Shown: one piece after another, positions 26,101 to 34,570 of the stretch | Layout of the letters: every line of letters begins with the position of its first letter | Position numbering within the stretch: the stretch's first letter is position 1 | Assembly: GCA_963457665.1 (NCBI GenBank) | Contig: OY735207.1 | Span: 59,659,613-59,723,612, forward strand | DNA: 64,000 nucleotides | From: Thysanoteuthis rhombus | Lineage: Eukaryota > Mollusca > Cephalopoda > Oegopsida > Thysanoteuthidae | Direction: 5' to 3' | The notes under the pieces: model-generated | Seen by the model: the letters and a program-made list of their open reading frames with translations, nothing else | Told to the model about the DNA's origin: nothing | The model's database searches: none | Position numbers and translations under genes: made by a program

Positions 26101-29100
26101 TTTTTTTACGTTATTTTACTGGATTTTTTTCTTTTTAGATATTCTTTTTTTGATTTTTCTGTATTCCTCAGATATATCCCCCAAGCTCATGTCCCCCATG
26201 GTTGTGTGGTCCATGGGTCCCAGACAGTGCCTCTTGATTAAAATGAATATCTTATTAAATATCACTTAATAAAATGTGTATGTTGATATGATTTTAAAAG
26301 CATTTAATATATATTCTTTTGGGGGGTTCCAAAAAAGAAAACCTTGCTTCAGTTTATTTGCAGAACAAGAGAAGGATAAACTTATCTAATTTTTTTACTT
26401 CTTTTTAACTATAATACTTTTATTTTAATCTTTATCCTCAAGAAACTATTTAGATGATCTATGATGGTAACTGTCAAATGATATGAATCAGTAGATATTC
26501 TCTCTCCTTATTTGAAACCATAATCTGGCATTCATGAAATAGAGCAAAATTTTTTTTTTAGACTCAACTTCTATATTATTATACTGCTGTTAACAAATTG
26601 TAACTAGTTAAACAATAAATCCCTTTGTGATTATTTGAAAACATTTTGCTGAAGCTTGTTCTATTTTCATATTTTCTTTGTATGTTCAAAATCCCTTTGT
26701 ATAAATATTTTTGTCAGAATGTTGTTTAGTTCTATCTCAATTTTTTTTTTTTCTGATAGAATGCATCCTACGAGAAACAGAGCACAATGGCTTCCCTGTA
26801 GTTGTGTCAAGGGAGTCACAATATTTGGTTGGATTTGTGCTGCGTCGAGATCTGAATATTGCTATAAGTGAGTAATATTTGCTCTTTTTTAACTTACTTT
26901 CTATTCATATCAAGCCAAAAAAAATCAATAACTTGCATTTTAAAGATATTGTGAGAAAGACAAATCTAGAATATTGAAAATATTTTTCCTTGATTCATCA
27001 TAACTAGTATGTTTATCTTTTACATGAAAATAAATTGAACCAATTTAGCGGTCAGTTTTTCTATATTCACACTTGAGATATATATATATATATAAAATAG
27101 GTACTGGAGGTAATCTGTTGAGGCTATTCATAATTTGGCATAAAAATTAGGCACTCTGTCCGTAAGAGATGATATTCTCCTTGCATTATTGTGTTGAAAT
27201 AAATTATCAAATTTATTGTTATTAATTTGTTTTGTATTGAAATAAATTGTTTTCTGTTGACTTTTATTAAGATTGTTTCAAAGGGATTTCTTCCTGTTTG
27301 TCCCGAAACCTGAGAAAGAAAAAAAAAATCTTGAAGGGGGAATAACTCTTAGTCTTTTATGCAAATTATGTCCCCACTATTACAAAAGAACCCAAAATTG
27401 CTTGATATTGTTTGTTGTTTGTGTTATAGTTGGACTATTCAAATTTTTTCCACAACATTTTGGACATATAAAGAAAGACCACAAAAGACACCTAAAGAAG
27501 GTTGAAAGGTACATGGCCAGAGCATTTTGAAAGAAATAATAGTATAGATGAGGAAAATAGTCCAACTATACATACACAATGATTACTTTCTCTTTTTGTC
27601 TAAATTTTTCAAAGGAATTATCATTATTATTCACTGGTTTATTTGGACTAGTGTTGTCATCAACTAGTTTCCACCACCAGGTTATCCTACAGGACAACAA
27701 CCCAGTGGATGAACACGTCAGTTTAAGCTTTTCTCATAGCCTGGCAGTTGTGAGTTCAATCCTGGGTTGGAGTATTGCAAAAAAAGCCATAGGCAGACAA
27801 GGAGGATGAATAAACCAGGAAGAATTGAAGGCACAGGGGCAATTAATGAAATTCTCTGTAAACTAATTCCAAGAAGCAAATAATAAGTAAAAATTATTTT
27901 CAAGAAAATAGTAAACTGATGATAAAAAGGTAGATCAGTTATATTTTTGTATTGGAAACCAGTCAATTCAGTTGGTTCAGCAAAATCCGGCAAGGCTTTA
28001 GGAAATACACAAGGAGGGTTTTTGAAAATCTTTGTATGTATTTTTTCTTTCTTACTCAATGTTACAAAGGATATGAGAAAAGTATACCTTAGAGAACAAC
28101 TGTATAAGCCTAATGGCCTACATTCTGTTTTTAAAGATAATGAAATGTCCCCATCTTGGGTACACACCTGAGCAAAGCATATATAGATTCTGGGATGTCC
28201 AGTCATCAGAATCCCCCTCTCGCTTGCTGATTAAGACCAGAAGAAAGCAGAGCAATACATTTGGCATCAGCTTAGCTGCAGGAGCTGCTAGAAAGAGGTC
28301 AATTCGATATTAAACCACCTTGAGGGGCCTACTCTCCCTGGTTTGGAATCAGAATTGTCTTTCTTGACTGATTAGGCTCTCTCACTTTGAGAAGGCAATC
28401 TGCCCTGTTATTTTACTCATAGCTTTGAGGAGAAGAGAAATTGTGCCCTTCTCAAGGGCATTAGTGCAATGTGAACATAAACAGCCCCAACTAAAGCTTG
28501 AACTTTGGTTGCAATCCCATTTATCAAGACGTTACCGATTACCCAAGTCAAACCTAAAGTATCAGGATATGTCCTTTCTTTAAGGGACAGTATTGTTTGA
28601 GACAATCAAAATCTGAGAAGTGTTTTGAACTTTATCAGACATAGTTCTTTTGCTGAGCATTTGAACAAAATTTACATCTAAAACGAACTTGGTTAATCAA
28701 TTCTTAAACTAATTATAAACAATGACTAAAGGGTAGTATATCATACTGAAAGTGAGAAATTTTGGGAATGTACAGTGTTCTCCTTTAAGGAAGATGGTAA
28801 ATAAAGTTATAGAAACATTTTTTAATGACAATCTTTACAGATTATAACTTAGAAGAATTATTTCTCAAATGTATTCTGTTTGAGTGTTGCAAACTATACT
28901 AGAACATGGATATATTGATTGTAAAATGAGGGGTAAATAATGTAATATTGACTGTGAGGCTCTCCTTGGATTCAAACCACTAATAATAATGGAACAATAT
29001 ATCATGTTATGAGCTCTTTGATGGAAACTCATTATATTTGGGTCTTGGTGTTTGAAGGATTTTAAAGATACTTTTTTTTTTTTCTTTCCAGCAAATGCTC

Positions 29101-29961
29101 GTAAAATTCAAGATGGAATTGTGAGCAATTCTCTCGTCTACTTCACATCCCATACTCCCCCTAGCCAGGGAGTTATGGCACCAGCCCCTCTGAAATTAAG
29201 AAGAATCTTAGACATGGTATGTATTACTTCACTGTAAAATTCATTTACTGATGTACTCAACTGTACTTTATACAGGCAGCACAACCTTTGGTGAAAATCT
29301 GAACTTGTTCTATGTATTGTTTTCAATAGATTCCAAGCTATTTAGATCTTGAGCAAGCCTTTGGAGATGAGATATCTGAATTTTTTTTTAAAGAATCATG
29401 TAAAATGATCAATCTTTGTCAAACCTAGAGAAGGCGGATTTGTCTTTACAGTAGACATAAAAAGTTCAGTTCTCCTATTAGTAAAATGGTCATCGAGTCT
29501 TGCTGAAGATATTTTGAAAGCTTTTGGGGATTTTTTTATTCACCTAAAACTCATCACATTGCATTGATAAAGTTGCACCAATATTTACAGAATATCCCTT
29601 TTCAAAAAGGAGGTAAAGTTGAAGTTCAAACAAGAGTAAATCTTTTGTCTTTATGAAAGATTATCACAAAATTAATCATATTCTATACACTATTTTTAAA
29701 GTGTGAACTGCATAGAAATTATTTTAATATATTGTGAGGTAAGTTTTTTTTTGTTTTTTTTAACATTAGACTTGAAATTATTTAGACCTTAATATACATT
29801 AATATAATCAATTTTAAGATGCAATTTATAATTGCTTTTTCAACATTGAATTGCTGCTTTTTACCCTTTTTTTTTTTTTTCCATGGCTCAGACATCGCTT
29901 TAATCTTGCTTTCATTACCCCCTCCACCCCAATTTGTTACATTTAAACTTAATAGCTTTTC

Positions 29962-30003
<42 letters not shown>

Positions 30004-31863
30004 CCAATTTTTGTTGATTCTTATCAGAACTCTGGCTTAGACTGTCAAATTAATTGGTGTATTGAAAAACTACTTGGTCAAAATTAATAAAGTTACAAAT
30101 ACTTTGTCCAATAATTAGAATAAATTCCAATTAAGGCTAAATTAGAGATTGCATTAACAATTACTAGGTTTCAAATGTAAACATAAGCAAGCTTCAAATA
30201 TCAACTGAAAGGAGTCAGGTGTGTAAGTGTAAATCAGCTTCTGTTTGAATCATGGAGCTCCGTGGCCAAATGGTTAAAAGCAGCCAGGCGTATGCTAGAT
30301 TCCTTCTGGTTAGGGGGTGAGTTTAATTCTCACCATGGGCTTACTCTTTATTTTCAATTATGCTGTTTAATCATTGTTGTTGGATTACAGTCGGAATCAA
30401 AATTGTGATAAAAAGCAACTTGAAGTTGCAAGTAAAAACTAGTCAAAATTGATTATGATTGAATGATTTGTAATCTGTATCCCAGAATAAGACTAAATTA
30501 AAGCTCTAATCCATCATGTGTAGGATCATACCTTATTGTCCCTGAGGGTCATTTTTTTTTTTCTTTTTTCTGTTTTTGTAGTTTTTGTTCAAGAGTGTTT
30601 TATATAACCATTAATTTCTTCATCTCAATCCATTGTTATATTGTTCATCTTTTCAAAACATTTCTGCTTTTTCTTCTCCCAACACACGCAGGCCCCAATC
30701 ACTATCACTGATCAAACTCCCATGGAGACAGTGGTGGAGATGTTCCGTAAGTTAGGACTCAGACAGACACTTGTTACTCATAATGGGTAAGTAAGATGAA
30801 AAAAATCAGGATAATTTGCTGAATATTTCTTGGTTATTTTTATTACACTTTTTTTACTACCATTAAATTGATCTATTTGACTCCTGTATAAACACCATTC
30901 TCCATTGATATTAACTAAGCTTAGCATAGTACTGCTCAATACCAAATAATGTGGAAATGAAGATAAGATCATGCCGCACCAAACTTGCCTTACCTGAAAA
31001 TCATCATTTGAAATCTTAGCTCATACACTGACCACTGGTGCAAGAAGAAAATTCAAAATTAACCCACCAAGAAGGCCCTATCTTTACATACATTTAATAT
31101 GCTTGTATCTTTTGTATAAATAAAATGTATATATGATGATATAAAGTCTGCAAGCATGAGTTAATTAATTCGTTTTTTTTTTTTTTTTTAAAAGAATAAA
31201 AACAATTTTGTTGATGACAATTTTGCAAAACTTTTCCCCTTATAAATCTTATAATGAAAAAGAATAATCATCTCTCTCTCTCTTTCTCTTCCTGTCTCAT
31301 AACTTTTGAAAAATATGATAAAAGTCAAATGTTTCAATAAAACTGTAACTCTTCAATTAAAAAATTTGTGAAAGCAAAAGAAATTGATGTTTTATATGAC
31401 CTACGTGTCTGCTCAAATAGTGTAATGATTACAATATCTGCCTCACACAAAAGGTCCCAGGTTTGTTTGATTCCTGGTATGAGCAAAGAGTACGGAAAAC
31501 TCTTCATTAGGACAGATTTTCCTGTGCAACTCATTGAGTTCACTACAAGCTGAAGTGAAGGTACCCCACAGCACAATGGGAGTTGTCTCTTAGGAGACAA
31601 ATCCTTTATCTTATACAGATGTTGATATGCTACTCAATGTTTTTTATCCATGACATCGAAGAATCTATATTTTTAATGTGCACCTTCAAATTGCAAATGT
31701 TGTATAACAATTTTTCTTTTCTCTATGCATTCAATTTCTCGCTGATTATGATTTGTGTTTCTGATTAATTAGGAGACTCCTGGGCATCATCACAAAGAAG
31801 GATGTCCTCAGGCATATTGCACAGTTGGAGAATCAAGATCCAGAATCAATTTTGTTCAATTAA
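817..31863 (+). CDS. CLC-3/4/5-type Cl-/H+ exchanger, 3' portion (15 exons, 5' end off window)
   Basis: Fifteen exons join in frame to 506 residues plus TAA: 817-897, 1423-1605, 2375-2464, 4657-4712, 5093-5161, 6745-6886, 8848-8933, 11026-11150, 11818-11932, 13211-13306, 25932-25990, 26760-26867, 29092-29216, 30692-30786, 31773-31863. All junctions keep phase. The order of motifs matches the intracellular CLC exchangers (animal CLC-3/4/5): LFSLEE with the internal proton glutamate, GLFIPSM anion-pathway motif, [17 protein letters not shown], the central tyrosine in GREGIYDAHI, then two CBS domains ending in an [11 protein letters not shown]-type nucleotide-binding edge. Family members are homodimers of endosomal or lysosomal membranes exchanging two chlorides for one proton. 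The GSGIP and GKEGP motifs, including the gating glutamate, must lie upstream of base 1. No PPxY motif is seen between the CBS domains, unlike CLC-5. Assignment to one vertebrate paralogue is not justified because the invertebrate gene is probably co-orthologous to CLCN3, 4 and 5. Confidence 0.96.
1423..1605 (+). CDS. CLC gene 1 exon b
   Basis: The acceptor is ttccaaccag and the donor GGA|gtaagt; the exon is 61 codons in phase 0. It starts [15 protein letters not shown] and continues with a membrane segment ([15 protein letters not shown]), a loop with [10 protein letters not shown], and the start of the next membrane helix ([11 protein letters not shown]). It corresponds to the animal CLC-3/4/5 segment with YYFPLKT and NPFG. 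An in-frame ATG 48 nt upstream of the exon is intronic and is not a start. Confidence 0.95.
2223..2310 (+). repeat. perfect 44-bp tandem duplication
   Basis: Two identical 44-nt units (2223-2266 and 2267-2310) lie in the intron 64 nt before exon c. They look like a recent slippage or repair duplication. They do not disturb the acceptor. Confidence 0.9.
2375..2464 (+). CDS. CLC gene 1 exon c
   Basis: A tttttcag acceptor and GAG|gtgagt donor bound 30 codons in phase 0. The peptide [19 protein letters not shown] then [11 protein letters not shown] is the end of a membrane helix followed by a basic cytoplasmic loop, as in the G-L-W/Y-G-x-F-F element of CLC-3/4/5. The intron before it carries a perfect 44-bp tandem duplication at 2223-2310. 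Confidence 0.95.
3080..3117. repeat. (CT)n microsatellite
   Basis: An almost pure CT dinucleotide run in the intron between exons c and d. Confidence 0.9.
4657..4712 (+). CDS. CLC gene 1 exon d
   Basis: A tttgcag acceptor and a CCAG|gtaatc donor bound 56 nt encoding [18 protein letters not shown] plus two bases of an arginine codon. It is a membrane helix ending in the conserved F-P-N-x-Y-T-R element of the family. The exon ends in phase 2 and joins exactly with the A that opens the next exon. Confidence 0.94.
4797..5003 (+). mobile_element. family B element, 3' half only
   Basis: This stretch shares GCTAAATNGGTCCCTT, the GCCCN-AAGGTGAGAGAAGTAACT block, GGCATGCTGCCAAAA and the terminal GGTTTCTATCAAGTGACTAA with copies at 47066-47505, 49351-49786 and 61770-62146. 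No protein is encoded. It ends 90 nt before exon e. Confidence 0.6.
5093..5161 (+). CDS. CLC gene 1 exon e (luminal loop)
   Basis: A long T-rich tract and TTTTAG acceptor precede [19 protein letters not shown] then RELC. The donor is TGTG|gtttgt, a weaker site than its neighbours. The exon starts in phase 2 and ends in phase 2. The segment matches the N-T-S-E-L-I and C-G-P elements of the CLC-3/4/5 luminal loop. The methionine is internal (leucine in the human homologue), not a start. Confidence 0.92.
5240..5460 (-). mobile_element. possible tRNA-derived SINE, degenerate
   Basis: On the minus strand a tRNA-like head is seen (TTAGCACAGTTGGTAAGAG near 5455-5437, then a degenerate B box around 5400-5418). 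A C16-type homopolymer at about 5286-5299 interrupts the body. The call rests on A- and B-box spacing only. Confidence 0.35.
6030..6320 (-). mobile_element. decayed mariner/Tc1-superfamily (DDE) transposase 3' end
   Basis: The minus strand near 6320-6180 translates to [20 protein letters not shown] followed by K-E-V-Y-R-T-K-P, the region around the second catalytic aspartate of IS630/Tc1/mariner-type transposases (W-P-x-x-S-P-D-L-x-x-x-D-F-F-L-W). Stops and frameshifts follow. The end towards 6030 (CTATAGGGTGTGTGGAAAGA) looks like the terminal inverted repeat. It is an inactive relic within the exon e-f intron. Confidence 0.7.
6745..6886 (+). CDS. CLC gene 1 exon f
   Basis: A run of T and ACAG acceptor precede a 142-nt exon, ending AAG|gtaaga. 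With the TG from the previous exon it reads [20 protein letters not shown] and then a helix with [20 protein letters not shown] and LK. The C-D-Y-N element and the F-K-x-I-x-T-x-F-T-F-G helix are conserved in the family. N-R-S in the luminal loop is a potential N-glycosylation sequon. Confidence 0.95.
6985..7090 (+). repeat. family C hairpin element, half copy
   Basis: It shares ATTATTGATTTTNGATCAGTATTTTCT then ATCTTAATTTCAGTTGC with the palindromic units at 35063-35750. Only the left arm is clear. Confidence 0.45.
8055..8102. repeat. compound (GT)n / (GA)n microsatellite
   Basis: A GT run (about 8055-8073) passes into a GA run (about 8079-8102) in the exon f-g intron. Confidence 0.85.
8848..8933 (+). 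CDS. CLC gene 1 exon g (GLFIP anion motif)
   Basis: The acceptor is tcgtacag. The exon reads [20 protein letters not shown] then [14 protein letters not shown] is the GxFxP signature lining the chloride pathway. Choosing the end matters: the obvious GT after EQL gives phase 0 and a frameshift into the next exon, whereas the donor gttagt at 8934 leaves two bases in phase 2 and restores the frame. With it the distance to the WFF motif equals that in the human protein. Confidence 0.9.
10103..10320 (+). mobile_element. family D repeat, copy 1
   Basis: About 215 bp align by eye with 42283-42500: ACAGACATTTGAATTTTTT, then an ACTATGNAGCAAATATT block, GGGCTTGATTNAGTTG, CAGTAGTCCNACAAATA and ACCATTNGTTTTA near the end. 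The two copies are in the same orientation. No coding potential is seen; the class is unknown. Confidence 0.6.
11026..11150 (+). CDS. CLC gene 1 exon h
   Basis: After a tatatccatcag acceptor the exon completes a valine codon and reads [20 protein letters not shown] then [20 protein letters not shown] and T, ending ACAG|gtgaat in phase 1. [11 protein letters not shown] and G-G-V-T-R-M-T are near-invariant in CLC-3/4/5. The luminal loop before them has two cysteines and diverges from vertebrates, as this loop normally does. Confidence 0.94.
11818..11932 (+). CDS. CLC gene 1 exon i, ends at a U12-type donor
   Basis: The acceptor is ccaccttag. The exon reads [20 protein letters not shown] then [18 protein letters not shown] and the first two bases of an isoleucine codon. 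F-E-L-T-G-G and S-K-W-V-x-D-A are conserved. The exon is followed by GTATCCTTTT, the minor-spliceosome donor consensus, instead of a U2 donor. Confidence 0.94.
11933..13210 (+). other. U12-type (minor spliceosome) GT-AG intron
   Basis: The intron opens with GTATCCTTT, an exact match to the U12 donor core. It closes with TTCCTTAAGT at 13191-13200, close to the U12 branch consensus TTCCTTAAC, placed so that the branch adenosine is about 12 nt from the terminal AG at 13210. Short branch-to-acceptor spacing and no strong separate polypyrimidine tract are typical of U12 introns. It splits the isoleucine codon just before the central tyrosine of GREGIYDAHI. Inside it lies a mariner-like relic on the opposite strand. 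Confidence 0.9.
12405..12806 (-). pseudogene. mariner-like transposase C-terminal fragment
   Basis: A 133-codon ORF on the minus strand ends with [20 protein letters not shown] then [36 protein letters not shown] and AEAGFID. This matches the mariner transposase end (P-P-S-S-P-D-L-N-P-L-D-Y-x-V-W-G-V-V-E-K-E-x-N-x-x-P-H-N-T, then A-I-x-x-V-M-x-N-M-N-K-x-x-L-I-R-A, then the final A-x-G-x-F-I-E). The aspartate after NPL, the third DDD residue region, is altered, and the first 55 codons do not match a transposase. It is a truncated relic inside the U12 intron. Confidence 0.7.
13211..13306 (+). CDS. CLC gene 1 exon j (central tyrosine, start of C-terminal domain)
   Basis: With AT from exon i the exon reads [20 protein letters not shown] then [12 protein letters not shown] and two bases of arginine, ending CACG|gtaagt. 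The tyrosine after isoleucine aligns with the chloride-coordinating central tyrosine (Y445 of the E. coli protein, Y558 of CLC-5). F-T-H-T-T-x-A-A-D-V-M-R-P-R leads into the first CBS domain. It is followed by the longest intron of the gene, 12.6 kb. Confidence 0.95.
15034..15057 (+). CDS. candidate 24-nt cassette microexon of CLC gene 1
   Basis: A T-rich tract ending cttccatgcaaag precedes 24 nt that end at gtaagt, a full match to the intronic donor consensus. Inserted between exons j and k the segment keeps phase and adds eight residues (YWRYGLGV) between MRPR and RNDPPL, at the entry to CBS1. Without it exons j and k also join in frame, so it would be optional. A TGC lies just before the acceptor, as in neuronal SRRM4-type microexons. 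No homologous insert is known to me; transcript support is needed to accept it. Confidence 0.4.
15475..15574. repeat. (AT)n array with GAATAT interruptions
   Basis: Dinucleotide AT run broken three times by GA at regular intervals of about 20-30 nt. Confidence 0.9.
16596..16647. repeat. (AT)n microsatellite
   Basis: Uninterrupted AT dinucleotide run. Confidence 0.95.
17544..17728 (-). mobile_element. family A MITE-like element with internal (AT)n expansion
   Basis: Ends are inverted repeats AACCCTTTCAGA and TCTTGAAAGGGTT. Read on the minus strand it matches 33298-33443: AAGACTAAYCTAYNAAGGTGC, an AATGTNCCAGTAGACTT block, AAAGAGATNTAA and GGACATNNATATCC. The GGATATATATGTCC-type core is here expanded to about 50 bp of AT (17564-17613). 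No coding capacity. Confidence 0.7.
21340..21460 (-). mobile_element. possible tRNA-derived SINE
   Basis: On the minus strand, GCTCAGTAAGACAGTTAGCT (A-box region, near 21436-21417) is followed by GGTTGTGAGTTCAAGTCATG (B-box region, near 21407-21388). The spacing is tRNA-like. The body and tail were not delimited. Confidence 0.45.
23069..23139. repeat. (AT)n microsatellite
   Basis: A 70-bp AT dinucleotide run. Confidence 0.95.
25932..25990 (+). CDS. CLC gene 1 exon k (CBS1)
   Basis: After a long T-rich tract and TTTTAG acceptor the exon reads [20 protein letters not shown], ending ATAG|gtaaga in phase 1. It matches the R-R-N-D-P-P-L-x-V-x-T-Q-D-x-M-T-V element of the CLC-3/4/5 first CBS domain. 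Confidence 0.95.
26760..26867 (+). CDS. CLC gene 1 exon l (CBS1)
   Basis: The acceptor is ttctgatag. The exon reads [20 protein letters not shown] then [16 protein letters not shown], ending ATAA|gtgagt in phase 1. N-G-F-P-V and L-V-G-F-x-L-R-R-D-L are the core CBS1 strands that help to form the nucleotide pocket in CLC-5. Confidence 0.96.
27690..27880 (+). mobile_element. possible tRNA-derived SINE
   Basis: A B-box-like GTGAGTTCAATCCTGG at about 27750-27765 is preceded by a plausible tRNA-like head. The tail was not delimited. The GC-richer, non-coding DNA that follows, to about 28620, was not identified. Confidence 0.35.
29092..29216 (+). CDS. CLC gene 1 exon m (inter-CBS linker)
   Basis: A T-rich tract and TTCCAG acceptor precede [20 protein letters not shown] then [20 protein letters not shown] and DM, ending ATG|gtatgt in phase 0. 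This is the linker between the two CBS domains. It has the conserved A-R-K-x-Q-x-G-I-V-x-x-S and P-L-K-L-R-x-I-L-D-M elements. The PPxY ubiquitin-ligase motif of CLC-5 is not present. Confidence 0.95.
30245..30420 (+). mobile_element. tRNA-derived SINE family 2
   Basis: The head GGAGCTCCGTGGCCAAATGG with TTAAAAGCAG resembles a class II tRNA (Leu or Ser type), and GTGAGTTTAATTCTCACC at about 30316-30333 is a B box. The body GCTTACTCTTTATTTTCAAT then TATGCTGTTTAATCATTG recurs on the minus strand at 63909-63951, which defines a family. Confidence 0.6.
30692..30786 (+). CDS. CLC gene 1 exon n (CBS2)
   Basis: The acceptor is acacacgcag. The exon reads [20 protein letters not shown] then [12 protein letters not shown], ending ATGG|gtaagt in phase 2. 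It is the first half of CBS2 with the family motif L-G-L-R-Q-x-L-V-T-H-N-G-R. Confidence 0.96.
31405..31605 (+). mobile_element. tRNA-Val-derived SINE family 1
   Basis: TAGTGTAATGATTACAATAT, then CTGCCTCACACAAAAGGTCC, then GTTTGATTCCTGG follow the layout of a tRNA-Val with a CAC anticodon (A box, anticodon stem-loop, B box), with small insertions. The body AGAGTACGGAAAACTCTTCA then GGACAGATTTTCCTG matches the minus-strand copy at 63475-63660. It lies in the last intron of gene 1, 167 nt before the terminal exon. Confidence 0.7.
31773..31863 (+). CDS. CLC gene 1 terminal coding exon o (CBS2, stop)
   Basis: After a ttaattag acceptor the exon reads [20 protein letters not shown] then QDPESILFN and TAA. 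The aspartate in ITKKD aligns with the ribose-binding aspartate of the CLC-5 CBS2 nucleotide site. The C-terminus ends in ILFN, like the human CLC-3 isoform ending SIMFN; the PDZ-binding alternative C-terminus of the other human CLC-3 isoform is not seen here. Confidence 0.96.
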
Positions 31864-32985
31864 AACTGTTCAACATTGTGGAAACTTGAAGAATCTAACG
31901 GGCAACAGTCTGCTAAATGGAGTGTGGCAAGTCTCAGAGTCTATGTTCTACCACCGTTCCAATTACAAAACTGCCAGACACATAGTAAAGAAGTGACATC
32001 TGGCAATCACCAACGCTACCTCCACCACCACCACCACCACTACCACCACCAGCCCATCTGTCCATCTTGTCTGTCTGTCTGTGTTGACTCTGGTTTGTGG
32101 TTGGCTAGAAGTTTGATTTCTGCCAATTACTTGACCAGATTAATGAGTAGTCTTGCCCCAGTTTGTTATCTTCTCCCCTGAGAGAATTGCCTATAAGTCT
32201 GTTTTGCTAAATTTTGTCATTATGTTGTAGAAATTTGTTTTGGGGCCTTGTACAATGTAGTATGTTTGCTTATAAGAATCTAAGGGAGTAAACTTTATCG
32301 CAATGAACAGGAAATATTGGATAGATTCTAGGGTGAAGTGCAGATAACGATTATCATTGAAAAAGGTTTGTTTCACATCTTTTATTCTTGACTCCTTTTT
32401 GCTCTTTCTTCCGATTCTAACCATTGTCTCTTGAATTTCTGTGAAATATTTTGTTCTTTTCCATTTAGATATAGAAGGAAAAAAAGAAATAGTTATTTAT
32501 ATTCCATCCAGAAAAGCAACACAGGACCTTTTTTTTTTTTTTTTTTTTTTTTTTACTAATTTATTAAAAAGAAATATTTACATTATTTTAAAATGGTCGG
32601 GGGGGGAGGGGCTGAATCCAAATGCGTTTATTATAAAACTCAAAAACAATTTTGTTAGGATGTACTAGTTAGACTTTCATTGATAAACAAGCAAAAAGGG
32701 AAACACAGATGGACACACAAATATTTAGACAGACACAAACTCAGACAGGGAAGGACATGTGTCCAGAGAGAAAAGCAAATCCATGTACCAAATGGAATTT
32801 TTGAAGTCACTTTAATCACAGATTGACTTGTAGACATACAGAACCGCTTAGAGAGATGTACAAGTTCTTGAGCAGAAAGACATATGCAGAGACACACAAA
32901 TTTATATTAAGTTTTAATTGTAAATTATTCATAATTTATTGGCCATCAACTCAGTGAGTTTATACTTTTATTCTACTTAAATAAA
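31864..32985 (+). other. probable 3' UTR of CLC gene 1
   Basis: The sequence directly after the stop has no coding continuity. It includes a short (CCA)n tract at about 32020-32050 and a T32-type homopolymer near 32530. An ATTAAA lies at 32563-32568 and the first AATAAA at 32980-32985. Which signal is used cannot be told from sequence, and the UTR could run further. Confidence 0.45.
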
Positions 32986-33297
32986 CATTCGTTTGCTTGA
33001 AAAGGAAAATATCTGGCAAATGGATATAAAAACCAAATTTTAAAATCGCAATTACTTAATGTTATTCATTTATGGATACTGATTTTTATCATTCAGAATT
33101 GATTTCTGAGAAATGATAATGTCCCTCTGATATCGGTTGAATATTCATGTATTTTAAAACAAAAAAAATCTTTCCTAAAAGTTTCATTGATAATTAGTTT
33201 CCATTTTTGGACATTTTGTCAAAGAAACCAAACTGGTGGCAATTGAAAAATGGAAATAGCTTCTCTAAATTACAATGTAGAGGTGGAGAAGTTTAAT

Positions 33298-33443
33298 AAC
33301 CCTTTCAAGACTAACCTACTAAGGTGCTTAATGTCAGAATTAAAATGTTCCAGTAGACTTGTTAAAGAGATCTAAAGGACATGTATATCCGAGCAGTCAT
33401 GGAAACTTCGGGATATATATGTCCTGGATGTCTCAAAAGGGTT
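33298..33443 (+). mobile_element. family A MITE-like element
   Basis: About 146 bp flanked by AACCCTTTCAAGA and TCTCAAAAGGGTT inverted ends, flanked by TAA-like bases on the left. The core GGATATATATGTCC is a short palindrome here, unexpanded. Confidence 0.7.
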
Positions 33444-34244
33444 GACCATATTTTTTTTATTTTCTTTTGTCTGAAATTCTGATTATTGTCATTATCTGAT
33501 GAATTATCCAGACACTCTTCCTTATCTTTATTGCTTCAATCACTGTTTCAGGTGGTGGGATCTTCAGCCTTCCTCAGGCAGATGCTATGTCTAGTATTCT
33601 CTCTCTCTCCTTCTCTCTCTCCCTCTCTCTTGTCAGTTTTTTTTTTTTTCTTTCTCCGGCTACTTTGAAAATGTTCCGTATTTATCAAAATCCTCTATTC
33701 AATTTGATGTTGATTTTCATGTAAGCATTACAATTAGAAGATGTGCTAAATTCCATACTGACATCTATCTTTCTCTGGAGTTGTCTACATGAAATACATA
33801 CACATCTATGCATATACACATGCTCAATATGTACAAATAACCAGATTTATCATGGTGGCATTGTGATGACTATTGTCTTGGCTCTGTGATGGCCTGTTTC
33901 TTTTTTCTTTTTTTTTTATTTTTTTAAGTAAGGTTACTTATGGGTGTTACATAGGCAAAGAGGACTCTTTGTCCTCCTTCACCCAAATATTTCACCTGAC
34001 CCCCATCAAGATTTTCCATCTTGTCTCTGCTGCAATAGTGTCCAGGTATATCTGCATCTACAATATGTGGCTTTGTATCACTTTTGTTGTTTCCACTGCT
34101 GAGATTCATTCAGCTTGGCCTTTGGAGATTTAACAACTATCAGCAGCAGTTCGTTGGACAGAGAATTGGACGTCTGAATTTTTGAGGTGAGGAATTATCA
34201 TTAAACATAGATTCATTCAAACTGTTGTTCTCATCTTGGTTGTT

Positions 34245-34570
34245 TGTGTGTTAACGTTTTGGCCGTTGTACATTCTGCAACGTTCTTGGAATCCCAAGTT
34301 GAGACACCCATCCAATCTGCAAGGATTGATTGTTTTCATTCCACCTTGTATGCCCGAGGGCATCCTGTATCAGACCATCTTGTTTGATGGTTTCTCTCTG
34401 GAGACTCTGGAATGATTTTTTTTTTTTTTTTTTTTTTTTTTAGTAAAAAAAAATTTCACCCCCACCCCAGTGGATTGAATAGAGGGCTTGACTCGAAATT
34501 CCAAGAGTGTTACCATACATGACAAGCACCTAAAGAAGGCTGTAGGGTACAACTGCCAAAATGTAGTTAA
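34245..34570. mobile_element. inverted pair of Penelope-type terminal motifs
   Basis: On the plus strand CACCTAAAGAAGGCTGTAGG then GTACAACTGCCAAAATGTAG (34526-34565) resembles the ACCTGAAGAAGG...GCCGAAACGTTGTGTTAAC motif found near the ends of many Penelope-like elements. On the minus strand the same motif occurs at about 34285-34247 (GTACAACGGCCAAAACGTTA). The two face each other across about 240 bp that includes a T31 run. Assignment to Penelope rests on resemblance only. Confidence 0.4.

Noticed and set aside
31405-31480. A functional tRNA-Val gene
   Set aside because: The B box is interrupted, stems are mismatched and a SINE body follows; a related copy with the same body lies at 63475-63660.
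32017-32053. Histidine-rich ORF after the stop of gene 1
   Set aside because: It is a (CCA)n tract in the 3' UTR read out of frame, not a metal-binding protein.
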